Positions 51,691 to 61,625 of a stretch of DNA of 64,000 nucleotides are shown piece by piece. The first letter of the stretch is position 1; every line of letters starts with the position of its first letter. Origin of the DNA: Thalassotalea sp. LPB0316 (GTDB taxonomy: Bacteria; Pseudomonadota; Gammaproteobacteria; Enterobacterales; Alteromonadaceae); assembly GCF_014898095.1 (NCBI RefSeq), contig NZ_CP062946.1:3410001-3474000 (forward strand). The letters run 5' to 3'. The notes below the pieces were generated by a model that was not told where the DNA came from, did not search any database, and saw only the letters and a list, made by a program, of their open reading frames with translations. The position numbers and the translations under genes were made by a program.

Positions 51691-51750
51691 GCGAATGACT
51701 ACCTCCTGAGCCCAAACAGATAACTTAACTATAGAACATTAGACTAATTT

Positions 51751-54700
51751 TTATACCTCGCCCTTAAGGCGTTCTCTCACTCCCTGAACAACCAAATAGA
51801 AATATGGGATCAATACCGTGCCGAAAATTGTCGCGGCTGTCATCCCCGCGAGTACAGTTAAACCCAATGAAACTCGGCTACCAGCGCCAGCACCTGTAGC
51901 AAAAACTAACGGTAATACGCCAAGGACAAACGAAAAAGCAGTCATCAATACTGCGCGAAAACGCATAGTCGCCGCATTAAGTGCAGCGTCGATAATCGAC
52001 TGACCTTGCGCTCTTAACTCCATGGCAAACTCGACAATTAATATTGCCGTTTTCGTCGACAAACCAATCAATAATACTAAACCAACTTGTGCGTAGATAT
52101 TGTTTGCCATCCCCAATGTGTAGAGTGCCAACATAGCACCGAATAAGGCTAACGGTACTGCGGCTATAACCGAAAACGGAATACTCCAACTTTCGTATTG
52201 TGCAACTAAAAACAAATAGACGAAGATAATCGCCAAACCAAATAATACTGGCGCTAAATTACCCGCTTCTATTTCCTGTTTTGACTGCCCTGCCCACTCA
52301 AACACATAACCTTGAGGTAACTGATCAGCCAATTCTTCCATCGCCTCTATTGCGTCGCCTGAGGCATATCCGGTTGCTGCTTGCCCTGTAATACTTGCGC
52401 TGCGATACAAGTTAAAATGATTAATAGTTGTGGGGCCTAAAATGGGTTTTAGGCTAGCAAGCGTTGTTAATGGCACCATTTCACCGTCTTGATTGCGCAC
52501 GTAATAATGGCTCAAATCACTCGGCTCTTGTCTAAACTGGGATTCAGCTTGAATACTGACTTTATAGGTTCGGCCAAATTGACTGAAATCGTTAATATAC
52601 AATGAGCCAAGCTGCGCTTGTAAGGTCATAAAAATATCGGAAAGCGCAACGCCTTGTGCTTTGGCTTTATTGCGGTCAACTTCCAAAAAATACTGTGGTA
52701 CATTGGCGCGATATGTACTGAAAACTTGGGTTAATTCAGGGCGTTGATTGGCTTCGAAAATCAAACCATTCATGACTTGCGCCAACAGTGCTGGCTCACG
52801 CCCTTCGCTATCTTGCAATTTAAACTCAAAGCCAGAGCTACTGCCTAAACCAGGAATTGGTGGTGGGTTGAACACCATAATTTGCGCATCGGGCAATGAC
52901 CATAATTGCCCCATTAAACGAGGAATAACTTGTCGTAAACCAAGCTCTGGCGTAACTCTATCTTCCCAATCTTTGAGCAAGATAATCGCTAAAGCATTGT
53001 TTGATCCTGCACCGCCGAGCAATGACGAGCCAGCGACAGTGATTACGTCATCAACCGCAGGGTCTTGTTTAATAATCGGGGTGATTTTTTCTAACACCTT
53101 TTCTGTTCTATTTTTTGAAGCGGCATCAGGCAGTTGAATATCAACAAATAAATAACCTTGATCTTCGCCGGGAACAAAGGCTGTTGGCACTTCTTTTGTC
53201 AGCCAAGCCGTAGCGAAAAATACCGACACTACAACCACACCTACGCCCCCTGTGCGCTTTAACAAAAAACCAACCGTATTGCTGTACTTGCCAGTCAAGC
53301 GACGCAACATCTGCTCAAATGGTTGTAGCCAGCCAATCGGCTTCATGTGTTTTTCATTTAACAGTACTGAACACAACGCAGGACTTAATGTTAAGGCGTT
53401 CAGTGAAGAAATTAGCACAGCAAACGAAATGGTTACCGAAAACTGTTTGTATAATTCACCGGTTATTCCCGGCATGAAGCCGACCGGCACAAAAACGGCC
53501 AATAAGACGAGTGTTGTCGCGATAATCGGCCCACCCACTTGCTTCATGGCTTTACTAACTGCTTGTTTAATCTGTAGCTTTTCTTCTTTTAAAATCCGCT
53601 CAACATTTTCAATAACGATAATCGCATCGTCGACCACAATGCCGATCGCCAACACCAAGCCAAATAATGTAATGGTATTGATGGTGTACCCCATAGCTAA
53701 CATAAAAGCGAAGGTACCGATAAGAGAAACGGGTATTGCAAGCGATGGAATAATGGTTGCCCGCCAATTTTGTAAAAATAAGAAGACCACCAGAATAACT
53801 AGAGCAACCGCCTGAAATAGCGTCACTTTAACTTCGTCAATTGAGCGCGTAATGAACTCTGTAGTGTCAAAAGGTACAACATAGTTGACGCCATCAGGGA
53901 AGCGCTCCGCCAGTTTAGCCATTTCTTGTTTAACCCGTTTTGCCACTTCTGTCGCATTGGCACCTGGTAATTGGTAGATCACCAAAAAGGCAGTATCTTG
54001 ATCATTTAATTTGGCACTGATTGCGTAATTTTCAGAACCTAACTCAATCCGACCAATATCGGCAAGACGAACAAAGCTGCCGTTTTTACGGGCGCGAATA
54101 ATAGTTTCACCAAACTCATCCGGCGTTTTTAACCGACCTCTAGCTTGAATTGTGTACTCAAACTGTTGATTTGGCAGTGACGGCGAAGCGCCTAATTTAC
54201 CAGCGGCAACAATCAAGTTTTGCTCTTTTAACGCTTGTTGAACTTCGCTAATGGTTACGCCTAGTGACGTCATGCGATCAGGGTTAAGCCAGATGCGCAT
54301 ACTGTATGTCATCTCACCCATCACTTCAGCACTGGCAACGCCTTTGATTCGCCCTAGTGGTTCAACGAGGTAATTGGTCGCGTAATTACTTAAGAACAGT
54401 TGATCGATATTCTCTTGTTCACTGTACAAATTGACGCCAAGCAACATGGCACTCGATTTTTTCTTAACATTAACCCCTTGGCGAGTCACTTCTGCAGGTA
54501 AGGAGCTCGTTGCTAGGGAAACCCGGTTTTGCACGTTAACTTGGGCAATGTCATCATCGGTGCCCACTTTGAAGTAAACGGTTATATTCGCGGTGCCATT
54601 GTTATTGGCCGACGATTCGATATACATCATATCTTCGACCCCGTTAACCTGTTCCTCTATCGGCCTAATAACCGACTCTTCGACAACTTGCGCACTAGCA

Positions 54701-54855
54701 CCGGGATAAACCGCAGTGATTTGTATTTGTGGCGGCGTAATTTCTGGGTACATATTGACGGGCAACATAAACATCGCCAATAAGCCAGCAATAGAGATGA
54801 CAATTGAAATAACAAAGGCAAACTTGGGCCTTTCAATAAAGGTTTGACTAATCAT
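51751..54855 (-). CDS. RND multidrug efflux permease (AcrB/HAE1 type)
   Basis: A 1,034-aa inner-membrane proton-driven pump. It has the usual plan of 12 transmembrane helices and two large periplasmic loops: [21 protein letters not shown] at TM1, the proton-relay Asp pair in [19 protein letters not shown] (TM4), and [21 protein letters not shown] in the second half. The porter-domain motif [22 protein letters not shown] is typical of HAE1 drug pumps, not metal pumps. The adaptor gene lies 9 bp upstream; no TolC gene follows, so a shared channel is likely used. Confidence 0.93.
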   Translation of the reverse strand: MISQTFIERPKFAFVISIVISIAGLLAMFMLPVNMYPEITPPQIQITAVYPGASAQVVEESVIRPIEEQVNGVEDMMYIESSANNNGTANITVYFKVGTDDDIAQVNVQNRVSLATSSLPAEVTRQGVNVKKKSSAMLLGVNLYSEQENIDQLFLSNYATNYLVEPLGRIKGVASAEVMGEMTYSMRIWLNPDRMTSLGVTISEVQQALKEQNLIVAAGKLGASPSLPNQQFEYTIQARGRLKTPDEFGETIIRARKNGSFVRLADIGRIELGSENYAISAKLNDQDTAFLVIYQLPGANATEVAKRVKQEMAKLAERFPDGVNYVVPFDTTEFITRSIDEVKVTLFQAVALVILVVFLFLQNWRATIIPSLAIPVSLIGTFAFMLAMGYTINTITLFGLVLAIGIVVDDAIIVIENVERILKEEKLQIKQAVSKAMKQVGGPIIATTLVLLAVFVPVGFMPGITGELYKQFSVTISFAVLISSLNALTLSPALCSVLLNEKHMKPIGWLQPFEQMLRRLTGKYSNTVGFLLKRTGGVGVVVVSVFFATAWLTKEVPTAFVPGEDQGYLFVDIQLPDAASKNRTEKVLEKITPIIKQDPAVDDVITVAGSSLLGGAGSNNALAIILLKDWEDRVTPELGLRQVIPRLMGQLWSLPDAQIMVFNPPPIPGLGSSSGFEFKLQDSEGREPALLAQVMNGLIFEANQRPELTQVFSTYRANVPQYFLEVDRNKAKAQGVALSDIFMTLQAQLGSLYINDFSQFGRTYKVSIQAESQFRQEPSDLSHYYVRNQDGEMVPLTTLASLKPILGPTTINHFNLYRSASITGQAATGYASGDAIEAMEELADQLPQGYVFEWAGQSKQEIEAGNLAPVLFGLAIIFVYLFLVAQYESWSIPFSVIAAVPLALFGAMLALYTLGMANNIYAQVGLVLLIGLSTKTAILIVEFAMELRAQGQSIIDAALNAATMRFRAVLMTAFSFVLGVLPLVFATGAGAGSRVSLGLTVLAGMTAATIFGTVLIPYFYLVVQGVRERLKGEV

Positions 54856-54864
54856 GCTTTACCC

Positions 54865-56067
54865 TTAGTTTTCGCTTGCTGTTGACGCTGAAATAGTGCC
54901 GGTGACAACATCCACCGATTTAACAACAGGGTTGACGACAATACCCGGCCTGACTTTTTGTAAACCTTCGATAATTACTTGCTCATTAACGGCTAAACCC
55001 GACTCCACCACCCACATGGCATTAACGCGGCGACCAAGTTGAACAATGCGTTGTGTAACCGTGTTGTTTTCATCGACGACAAGCACGAACTTACCTTGCT
55101 GATTTTCTTGGACAGCAGATTGTGGCACATAAGCCATTTGTTCTTTTTGCACGCTCTCAACCACTAAATTTACAAATAAGCCGGGGAGAATAACGCCGCT
55201 CGGGTTTGGAAACTTAGCTCTAAGCTCTACGGTTCCTGTACCCTCATCAATCTTAATATCGGCGTAATCAAGCTCACCTTTTTCTGGGTAGACGGTATTA
55301 TTTGGCAACATTAAACTGATATCGATCTGTCCTTCTCGCTTACCCTGACTTCTCATTTGCATATGCGTGACATACTCACTTTCTTTTACCTGAAAGTTAA
55401 CGTAAATCGGATCTGTCACTGTCAAGGTAGCAAGGCTACCACTTTGCGGCCCAACAACATTGCCGACATCGAAATTAGCTTTGCCAATTCGACCATCAAA
55501 TGGCGCAACAATATGGGTATAGCTCAAGTTCAATTCAGCTTTTTCTAGTGCCGCTTTAGCAACCGATACCGCTGCTTTAGCTTGCGACTCTTCTGTGGTT
55601 AATTTGTCGTAGTCAGACTGAGAAATGTAACCTTGACTGATCAAATCGTTAGCGCGCTTTAAATTGCGAATCGCATTTTGAAAACCTGACTCACGACTAT
55701 CGAGATCGGCTTGAGCTTGTTCAAATGATGCTTGATAGGCGCTTGGATCTATTTTTAATAGCACATCACCTTTTTTCACGCGGCCGCCTTCACGAAACGA
55801 TTTTTCAATCAGTTCTCCCTCTACGCGAGCGGTCAATTGTGCTTCTTTATAAGCTTCTGTGCGAGCGACGAATTCATGATGCTGACCAACGGCAATTTGC
55901 TTCACTTGATAAACAGATACCGCTGGTGGTGGCGGCGCACTGGCTTGAGTATTTTGCTCACTACAAGCACTAAGTAATGCCAATAAACTGAGTGACAGGC
56001 AAGTTTTCATCAAGAAGCGTGGTTGACTTAAAAAATCATCTGTATTTTGAAAAGAGTTGTTAAACAT
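54865..56067 (-). CDS. RND efflux periplasmic adaptor (AcrA/MexE-like)
   Basis: A 400-aa membrane-fusion protein. The start at 56067 follows AAGGAAC by 8 nt; a Met 19 codons later would give a short classical lipoprotein signal (CLSLSLLALLSAC) but lacks a ribosome site. The lipobox Cys means outer-leaflet anchoring in the inner membrane. Then come the barrel-lipoyl halves (ARVEGELIEKSFREGGRVKKGDVLLKID and VAPFDGRIGKANFDVGN), a helical hairpin with DLISQGYISQSDYDKL, and a beta-barrel/MP domain. It pairs with the permease 9 bp downstream. Confidence 0.9.
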   Translation of the reverse strand: MFNNSFQNTDDFLSQPRFLMKTCLSLSLLALLSACSEQNTQASAPPPPAVSVYQVKQIAVGQHHEFVARTEAYKEAQLTARVEGELIEKSFREGGRVKKGDVLLKIDPSAYQASFEQAQADLDSRESGFQNAIRNLKRANDLISQGYISQSDYDKLTTEESQAKAAVSVAKAALEKAELNLSYTHIVAPFDGRIGKANFDVGNVVGPQSGSLATLTVTDPIYVNFQVKESEYVTHMQMRSQGKREGQIDISLMLPNNTVYPEKGELDYADIKIDEGTGTVELRAKFPNPSGVILPGLFVNLVVESVQKEQMAYVPQSAVQENQQGKFVLVVDENNTVTQRIVQLGRRVNAMWVVESGLAVNEQVIIEGLQKVRPGIVVNPVVKSVDVVTGTISASTASEN

Positions 56068-56306
56068 CAATAGGTTCCTTAATGAAGCGTGAAGTGACAT
56101 AATCAAACTATGCCTAATTAGCTATGTTATTTTAATATGCCACATAAATATGCCGCTGTGAGTAGTTCAATATTAAACTTTAGTAACATTTACGCAACAT
56201 TTACACATCAAGAACAAAAAGTTACATATTGAAATTTTAATGACTAGCTACAATATCAATAACAAACAGATAACTAATGACATGCTTAAGTAGTGCGTAA
56301 AACCAA

Positions 56307-57041
56307 ATGACAAACCCAAGAATTTATCAAGATACACCGTTTATAGTGGGTCAAACCTTTGAGCTCGACGACAACGCCTTTGGTCATGTCGTGCGCGTGT
56401 TACGTCATAAAGAAGGTGATGAACTGTGCTTTTTCAATGGTCACGATGGCATCGAATACCGGGTAGAACTTACCCAAGTGAAAAAGAAAACCGCCTTCGC
56501 CCAAGTTGTTGAGCAAACAAGGGTTACTAACGAGTCGCCACTCAAAATTGAACTTGGCCAAGGTATTTCCCGTGGTGACAGAATGGATTTCACCCTACAA
56601 AAATCGGTTGAATTAGGCGTCAGCTCTATTACCCCATTATTTACTGAGCGCTGCGGGGTAAAACTTACCGGCGATCGATTAGCCAAGAAACGCGAGCAAT
56701 GGCAAAAAATTGTTATCAGTGCCTGTGAGCAAAGTGGCCGAGTCTATGTACCTGTAGTAAACGACCCCATTTGGTTAGAAGAGTGGCTCGCAGTAGATAC
56801 CGATGCATTAAACATTAACCTACACCCAAGAGCACAGCACAGTATTATGTCTCTGCCCTTTGATTCTCAAAACATTCGTTTACTTATTGGCCCAGAAGGC
56901 GGCTTAAGTGACGAAGAAATTAACAAAGCCAGTGCGGCTAATTTTAAAGAAGTTTTATTAGGGCCGCGCGTGTTGCGCACTGAAACGGCAGCACTGACCG
57001 CAATTACCGCTCTACAGTGTCGCTATGGCGACCTTGGATAA
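56307..57041 (+). CDS. rsmE: 16S rRNA m3U1498 methyltransferase
   Basis: A 244-aa SPOUT methyltransferase. The SAM-binding knot is visible in LLIGPEGGLSDEEI and LLGPRVLRTETAALTAI at the C-terminus; the PUA-like N-terminus has HVVRVLRHKEGDEL. KSVELGVSSITPLFTERCGVK is a family block. It is followed 16 bp later by gshB, the conserved rsmE-gshB-yqgE-ruvX order. Confidence 0.95.
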   Translation: MTNPRIYQDTPFIVGQTFELDDNAFGHVVRVLRHKEGDELCFFNGHDGIEYRVELTQVKKKTAFAQVVEQTRVTNESPLKIELGQGISRGDRMDFTLQKSVELGVSSITPLFTERCGVKLTGDRLAKKREQWQKIVISACEQSGRVYVPVVNDPIWLEEWLAVDTDALNINLHPRAQHSIMSLPFDSQNIRLLIGPEGGLSDEEINKASAANFKEVLLGPRVLRTETAALTAITALQCRYGDLG

Positions 57042-57057
57042 CGATAAGGAATAATAC

Positions 57058-58011
57058 ATGACCATTAAACTCGGCGTAGTAATGGATCCAATTGAACATA
57101 TCAATGTTAAAAAAGACTCTTCATTGGCGATGATGCTTGAAGCACAAAAGCGCGGCTTTGAGCTCTACTATATGCAAATGAAAGACTTGTATTTATTCCA
57201 AGGTGAAGCCAGAGCACATGTCCAAATTGTCTCGGTCGCCAACGACGTTGATAATTGGTATCAAGTACTCGAAGAAAAAGATATCGCATTAAGTGAATTA
57301 GATGCCATTTTAATGCGCAAAGATCCACCGTTTGATACGGAATACATTTACGCTACATATATGCTAGAGCGCGCAGAGTTGGCTGGCACCTTAATTGTTA
57401 ACAAGCCGCAAAGTCTACGGGACTGTAACGAAAAATTATTTACCGCTTGGTTCCCTGAGCTCAGTGCCAAAACGCTAGTCACTCGCAACGCCAAGCAAAT
57501 TCGTGAATTTCATCAAGCGGAAAAAGACGTCATTATTAAGCCGCTCGATGGCATGGGTGGCTCATCAATTTTTCGCATAAAAGAAGGCGATGCTAACGTG
57601 GGTGTGATCATTGAAACCTTAACCAACCACGGTAGCCAGTACGCGATGGTACAAGAGTACATGCCAGAAATTAAAGACGGTGATAAACGCATTTTAATCG
57701 TTAACGGCGAACCAATGCCCTACTGCCTTGCGCGAATCCCAGCACAGGGAGAAACGCGAGGTAATTTAGCCGCCGGCGGCAGTGGCGTTGCAAGGCCATT
57801 AAGTGCTAGCGATAAATTAATTGCTGAAACAATTGCACCAGAACTAAAGAAACGCGGTCTATACTTTGTAGGGTTAGATGTTATTGGTGACAAGGTCACA
57901 GAAATTAATGTCACTAGTCCTACATGTATCAGAGAAATCGAAGCGGCCTACCCAATCAATATCAGTGGTAAGTTAATGGATGCGATAGAGCATACGTTAA
58001 AAAATGCCTAA
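57058..58011 (+). CDS. gshB: Glutathione synthetase
   Basis: A 317-aa ATP-grasp ligase that joins glycine to gamma-glutamylcysteine. Motifs: LGVVMDPIEHINVKKDSSLAMM at the N-terminus, IIKPLDGMGGSSIFR (ATP-grasp glycine loop), LARIPAQGETRGNLAAGGSG and TEINVTSPTCIREIEA near the C-terminus. Length is typical. Confidence 0.96.
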   Translation: MTIKLGVVMDPIEHINVKKDSSLAMMLEAQKRGFELYYMQMKDLYLFQGEARAHVQIVSVANDVDNWYQVLEEKDIALSELDAILMRKDPPFDTEYIYATYMLERAELAGTLIVNKPQSLRDCNEKLFTAWFPELSAKTLVTRNAKQIREFHQAEKDVIIKPLDGMGGSSIFRIKEGDANVGVIIETLTNHGSQYAMVQEYMPEIKDGDKRILIVNGEPMPYCLARIPAQGETRGNLAAGGSGVARPLSASDKLIAETIAPELKKRGLYFVGLDVIGDKVTEINVTSPTCIREIEAAYPINISGKLMDAIEHTLKNA

Positions 58012-58023
58012 CGGCAGGAGAAA

Positions 58024-58581
58024 TTGATGGACAGTTTAGAAAATCAATTATTAATAGCAATGCCCTCGTTAAACGATCCGTATTTTAATAAAACGGTGAC
58101 TTATATCTGTGAACACAACGACGACGGCGCGATGGGGCTCATTATCAACTTACCCGTCAATTTAACACTGAATGAATTGCTAGAACAAATTGACGCCGAT
58201 AACAAAGACTGTTTATCACTGGAGCAACCGGTTTTAACCGGTGGCCCGGTTTCGCCGCAACGCGGTTTTGTTTTACACAGCCCTCAAAGCGGTTGGACGA
58301 GCTCTTTATCACTGAGCGATGACTTAATGATCACCACATCAAAGGATATATTGATGGCATTAGGCACCGAGCAAGCACCTGAATCTTATGTGGTAACGCT
58401 TGGTTACGCCGGCTGGGGGCCAGGCCAATTAGAGCAAGAAATCGCCGAGAACTCGTGGCTTACCACGCCAGCTGATGCCGATATTATTTTTCATACCCCG
58501 ATAGAAATGCGATGGAAAAAAGCAACAGAGAAGCTCGGTATCGACTTAGCACACCTATCAAGCGACATAGGACACGCTTAA
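58024..58581 (+). CDS. yqgE: UPF0301 family protein YqgE
   Basis: A 185-aa protein with the family blocks [52 protein letters not shown] and [15 protein letters not shown]. Function is unsettled. AGGAG lies before the start; the stop overlaps the ruvX start (TAATG), which indicates translational coupling. Confidence 0.94.
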   Translation: MMDSLENQLLIAMPSLNDPYFNKTVTYICEHNDDGAMGLIINLPVNLTLNELLEQIDADNKDCLSLEQPVLTGGPVSPQRGFVLHSPQSGWTSSLSLSDDLMITTSKDILMALGTEQAPESYVVTLGYAGWGPGQLEQEIAENSWLTTPADADIIFHTPIEMRWKKATEKLGIDLAHLSSDIGHA

Positions 58582-59012
58582 TGACACAGCACGGATCTCG
58601 CACTATTTTAGGCTTTGATTTTGGTAAAAAGTCGATTGGCTGCGCTATCGGTCAAGAGATTACCGGAACCGCCAACCCACTTAACGCGATTAAAGCCAAA
58701 GACGGTATCCCGCAATGGACAGATATTGAGAAGTTACTCAAGGAGTGGCAGCCGCAACTCGTTGTTGTCGGTTTACCATTAAATATGGATGGCACCGAGC
58801 AGCAGCTAACCAAAGATGCGAGAAAGTTTGGTAATCGTATTCACGGTCGTTTTGGTGTTGCCGTTGAGTTTCAAGACGAACGTTTAACCACGGCGGATGC
58901 TAAAGAGCAACTGTTCGCCGCGGGCGGTTATCGCAATTTGTCAAAGGGCAATGTTGATTCTCAATCTGCCGTACTCATTATCGAAAGCTTTTTTGAAGCT
59001 AGTTATCAATAA
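58581..59012 (+). CDS. ruvX: Holliday junction resolvase-like YqgF/RuvX
   Basis: A 143-aa RNase H-fold protein; the start at 58581 overlaps the yqgE stop. The catalytic Asp is in [16 protein letters not shown], with [17 protein letters not shown] and [17 protein letters not shown] downstream and DSQSAVLII near the end. The family trims 16S rRNA ends and may resolve DNA junctions. Confidence 0.94.
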   Translation: MTQHGSRTILGFDFGKKSIGCAIGQEITGTANPLNAIKAKDGIPQWTDIEKLLKEWQPQLVVVGLPLNMDGTEQQLTKDARKFGNRIHGRFGVAVEFQDERLTTADAKEQLFAAGGYRNLSKGNVDSQSAVLIIESFFEASYQ

Positions 59013-59024
59013 TCATCACATCAT

Positions 59025-59957
59025 ATGAACATAGCGGAAATTATCGCGCCACTGGTTTTAGTGGGTTTAGTTGGCTTCATTGCCACGAAGTCAAGATGGC
59101 TCAGCCGTGAGCAACTAGATGCCTTAAGTAAATTCACCTTTCATTTGGCGATCCCAGCATATTTGTTTCTGCAAATGGCACAAGCAGATATCAAAAGCCA
59201 ACTCGACATGAGGATTTACGGCGCATTTTATCTACCCGTTATATTCGTGTTTTTTATTGCCTACTTTACTAATTACTTTTTTCATAACCAGTATCAAAAC
59301 AAATACGATGCTTCCGCGGTTTATGGCTTAGCTTCAAGTTACTCAAACAATATCATTGTTGGCTTGCCAGTTATTTTACTCGCGTTAGGAGAGGCGCTAC
59401 TGCCGATCGTATTTATGATCGTGGTGTTTCACTCGGCGATGCTGTTTACCTTAACCAGCGTACTCGCCGAAAAAGGTCAGCAACGCCGCTTAGTTAACAC
59501 GATTAAGGCGACCTTTATTAACCCATTGATCATCAGTATTGTTGCTGGGGCGTGCACCAATTTACTCCTGACGCTAACAGGACTAGAACTGCCTCGAGTA
59601 CTCACTGATAGCTTAGCCTTGCTGGGTAAACCGGCAATCTCACTCGCGCTATTTTCCCTCGGTGGCTCGATGACTTATTACCAAGTAAAAAATGAAAAAT
59701 ATTTTATAAGCTTTGCTTGCCTGCTAAAACTAATCGCCTTGCCTGGTTTAGTGTTATTGGCATGCAATGGGTTTGACTTGTCGGCGCAGGTGAGCCAAGT
59801 ATTAGTGATCATGAGTGCTTGTCCAACAGGCGTTAACGCCTACTTGATCGCCAAAAACTACCAACACCATCAAGATACTGTTGCCGGTAGTGTCGTCGCT
59901 AGTACGGTACTGAGTGTTGTTACTATCCCCTTTTGGTTGTTTATTGTTAGCCAGTAA
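59025..59957 (+). CDS. AEC family transporter (auxin efflux carrier-like)
   Basis: A 310-aa membrane protein with about ten helices in two halves: ALSKFTFHLAIPAYLFLQMAQ near residue 35 and YGLASSYSNNIIVGLPVILLALG near residue 105, then LGKPAISLALFSLGGSM and SACPTGVNAYLIAKNYQ in the second half, all family-like. AEC proteins export small organic acids or amino-acid derivatives; the substrate is unknown. It starts 13 bp after ruvX and may be co-transcribed. Confidence 0.88.
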   Translation: MNIAEIIAPLVLVGLVGFIATKSRWLSREQLDALSKFTFHLAIPAYLFLQMAQADIKSQLDMRIYGAFYLPVIFVFFIAYFTNYFFHNQYQNKYDASAVYGLASSYSNNIIVGLPVILLALGEALLPIVFMIVVFHSAMLFTLTSVLAEKGQQRRLVNTIKATFINPLIISIVAGACTNLLLTLTGLELPRVLTDSLALLGKPAISLALFSLGGSMTYYQVKNEKYFISFACLLKLIALPGLVLLACNGFDLSAQVSQVLVIMSACPTGVNAYLIAKNYQHHQDTVAGSVVASTVLSVVTIPFWLFIVSQ

Positions 59958-60083
59958 CTCATCAGACCTCAAGTTGACTATTTTTAACTAAATATATCAG
60001 TAAGTTAAAACCAAAAACTAACAAAACCCATACAAAATTCGTACAAAAAATTTGCAAACACACACTTTAGAGTATAAACTCTA

Positions 60084-60174
60084 CCCCCGTAAAAGTGGCA
60101 ACCTACTCGAAAGGGTAATACGCAAAGCTTCCGGCCTAAGAGCATAATACATGTTGATGGTAGCGGGGTTACAC
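60084..60174 (+). promoter_or_regulatory. c-di-GMP-I (GEMM) riboswitch
   Basis: The segment has the GEMM-I landmarks in order: GTGGCAACCT, the GNRA tetraloop CGAAAG, GGTAATACGCAAAGCTTCC, the tetraloop-receptor-like GGCCTAAG, a variable stem, then GGTAGCGGGGTTAC. The CCCCC at its 5' end can pair with the GGGG near its 3' end. It lies about 80 bp before the start of the PAS-membrane protein gene and should control it according to c-di-GMP level. No clear T run or anti-terminator is visible, so translational control is possible. Confidence 0.88.
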
Positions 60175-60255
60175 AATCAGCTAATCTACATTAGCCTTTC
60201 TTATCTGCGTTGCCTTTTCTTTAGCTTTGTTAATAGTAGTAAATGTAAGAAATAT

Positions 60256-61017
60256 ATGGCACGTTCAAGTATTCACCAATCTTCTCTTTTTGGCACCGAA
60301 GTTACCTTTGCAGAGTCCGAACAGCTTATTTCAACCACTGACACCTTAGGTCATATTACCTATGTCAATAGCGCGTTCTGTCAGGTATCAGGCTATAGCA
60401 AAGACGAATTAATTGGCCAGCATCACAATATTATTCGTCACCCCGATATGCTCAAAGCAACATTTAAAGATATGTGGCAAAAACTGAAACAGGGTGAATC
60501 ATGGCGTGGCATGGTGAAAAACCAATGTAAAAATGGTGACTACTATTGGGCGGATACTTGTGTTACCCCTTTATTAAAAAGCGGCAAGGTAGTCGGTTAT
60601 CAATCGGTAAGAATGGCACCGTCTAAAGAAATGAAAGACAGAGCAAATACCCTTTACCAACAACTCTTATCAGGTAAAAAGTTTCACGAACCGTGCCTAA
60701 ACTATCGGTTAAAACATATCTTGTCTGCAGCTCTCGTTATCGCTAACTTAAGTTTTATTGCTGTAAAATCTAATGATTTAACTATAGTTATTGCTGTTAT
60801 CGCGTTATTAGCAAGCCTGTTGTTTATCTACAAGCTAGAATTTCTAACCTTACCGCCGTACATTAAAGAGCTAAAACGCACGATTGATAGTCCTTCGAGG
60901 TTGATCTATTCAGGTAAAGGTGGCGTTAGCTTGCTACAATACCCCTTAGTGCTATGCTCGGCTAAACATCGCACAATGCTGGCTCATAACCGAGATTCCA
61001 ACCCTGATTTGTCATAG
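60256..61017 (+). CDS. PAS-domain membrane protein (Aer-like, lacking a signalling domain)
   Basis: A 253-aa protein. The start at 60256 (MARSSIHQSSLFGTEVTF) is chosen since an upstream in-frame ATG at 60151 lies inside the riboswitch. Residues about 10-125 are a PAS domain close to that of the redox receptor Aer (TDTLGHITYVNSAFCQVSGYSKDELIGQHHNIIRHPDM, WRGMVKNQCKNGDYYW). Two hydrophobic helices follow (about 153-195), then a short RLIYSGKGG tail. No methyl-accepting domain is present, so it may work as a partner or be a shortened receptor. The preceding riboswitch ties it to c-di-GMP. Confidence 0.8.
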   Translation: MARSSIHQSSLFGTEVTFAESEQLISTTDTLGHITYVNSAFCQVSGYSKDELIGQHHNIIRHPDMLKATFKDMWQKLKQGESWRGMVKNQCKNGDYYWADTCVTPLLKSGKVVGYQSVRMAPSKEMKDRANTLYQQLLSGKKFHEPCLNYRLKHILSAALVIANLSFIAVKSNDLTIVIAVIALLASLLFIYKLEFLTLPPYIKELKRTIDSPSRLIYSGKGGVSLLQYPLVLCSAKHRTMLAHNRDSNPDLS

Positions 61018-61200
61018 CTATATTTAAACTTGGTTAAGTCATTGATAAAACAACAAAGTAAGCCATGACCTTTAATACAAGTGTATTAGATATTGTCGAC
61101 TCAACGAGAATTAAAATCCCCATATAGCAATTGAAGGTAGTTAAAATAAGTCGTAAGCTAACTTGCAATACAATAAAATTAATAAAAACAAGAGGCTATT

Positions 61201-61590
61201 ATGACAATTTTAATTTGGTGTTTAATTATTTCAGCGCTGCTCCCCATGGTTGCCAAAGCGCCCGTCGCTTTCGCCCAACACAAGGCAGGAGGTTATAACA
61301 ACAAACACCCTAGGGCCCAACAAGCAACACTCGAAGGCTTTGGCGCTCGCGCCCTTGCAGCTCATCAAAATGCTTATGAGTCATTAACTTATATTGTTCC
61401 TGCATTATTACTGGCAATGATAACTAATAATACGGGGGCAACCTTTGAGCAACTTGCCATAGTGATTGTCGTGGCGCGTATACTGTTTAATGTTTTATAT
61501 CTAGCAAACTTAGATATCTTGCGCTCACTAACTTGGGCTGTAGGCATTGGTTGTTCGATTGCAATGATGGTTATGTGTTTGCCCGCTTAA
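61201..61590 (+). CDS. MAPEG family membrane protein
   Basis: A 129-aa four-helix membrane protein. RAQQATLEGFGARALAAHQNAYES is a recognisable MAPEG block, with VVARILFNVLYLANLDILRSLTW downstream. MAPEG proteins include eicosanoid- and glutathione-linked enzymes; many bacterial members have no assigned reaction. It converges with the lipoxygenase-like gene (35-bp gap). Confidence 0.85.
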   Translation: MTILIWCLIISALLPMVAKAPVAFAQHKAGGYNNKHPRAQQATLEGFGARALAAHQNAYESLTYIVPALLLAMITNNTGATFEQLAIVIVVARILFNVLYLANLDILRSLTWAVGIGCSIAMMVMCLPA

Positions 61591-61625
61591 TTTCATCGTT
61601 TAAGGCACTTTTCCCCTAAAGTGCC

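Noticed and set aside
60151..60255. In-frame ATG giving a longer PAS protein
   Set aside because: It lies inside the riboswitch fold and adds residues unlike the family; the start at 60256 fits the Aer-type N-terminus.
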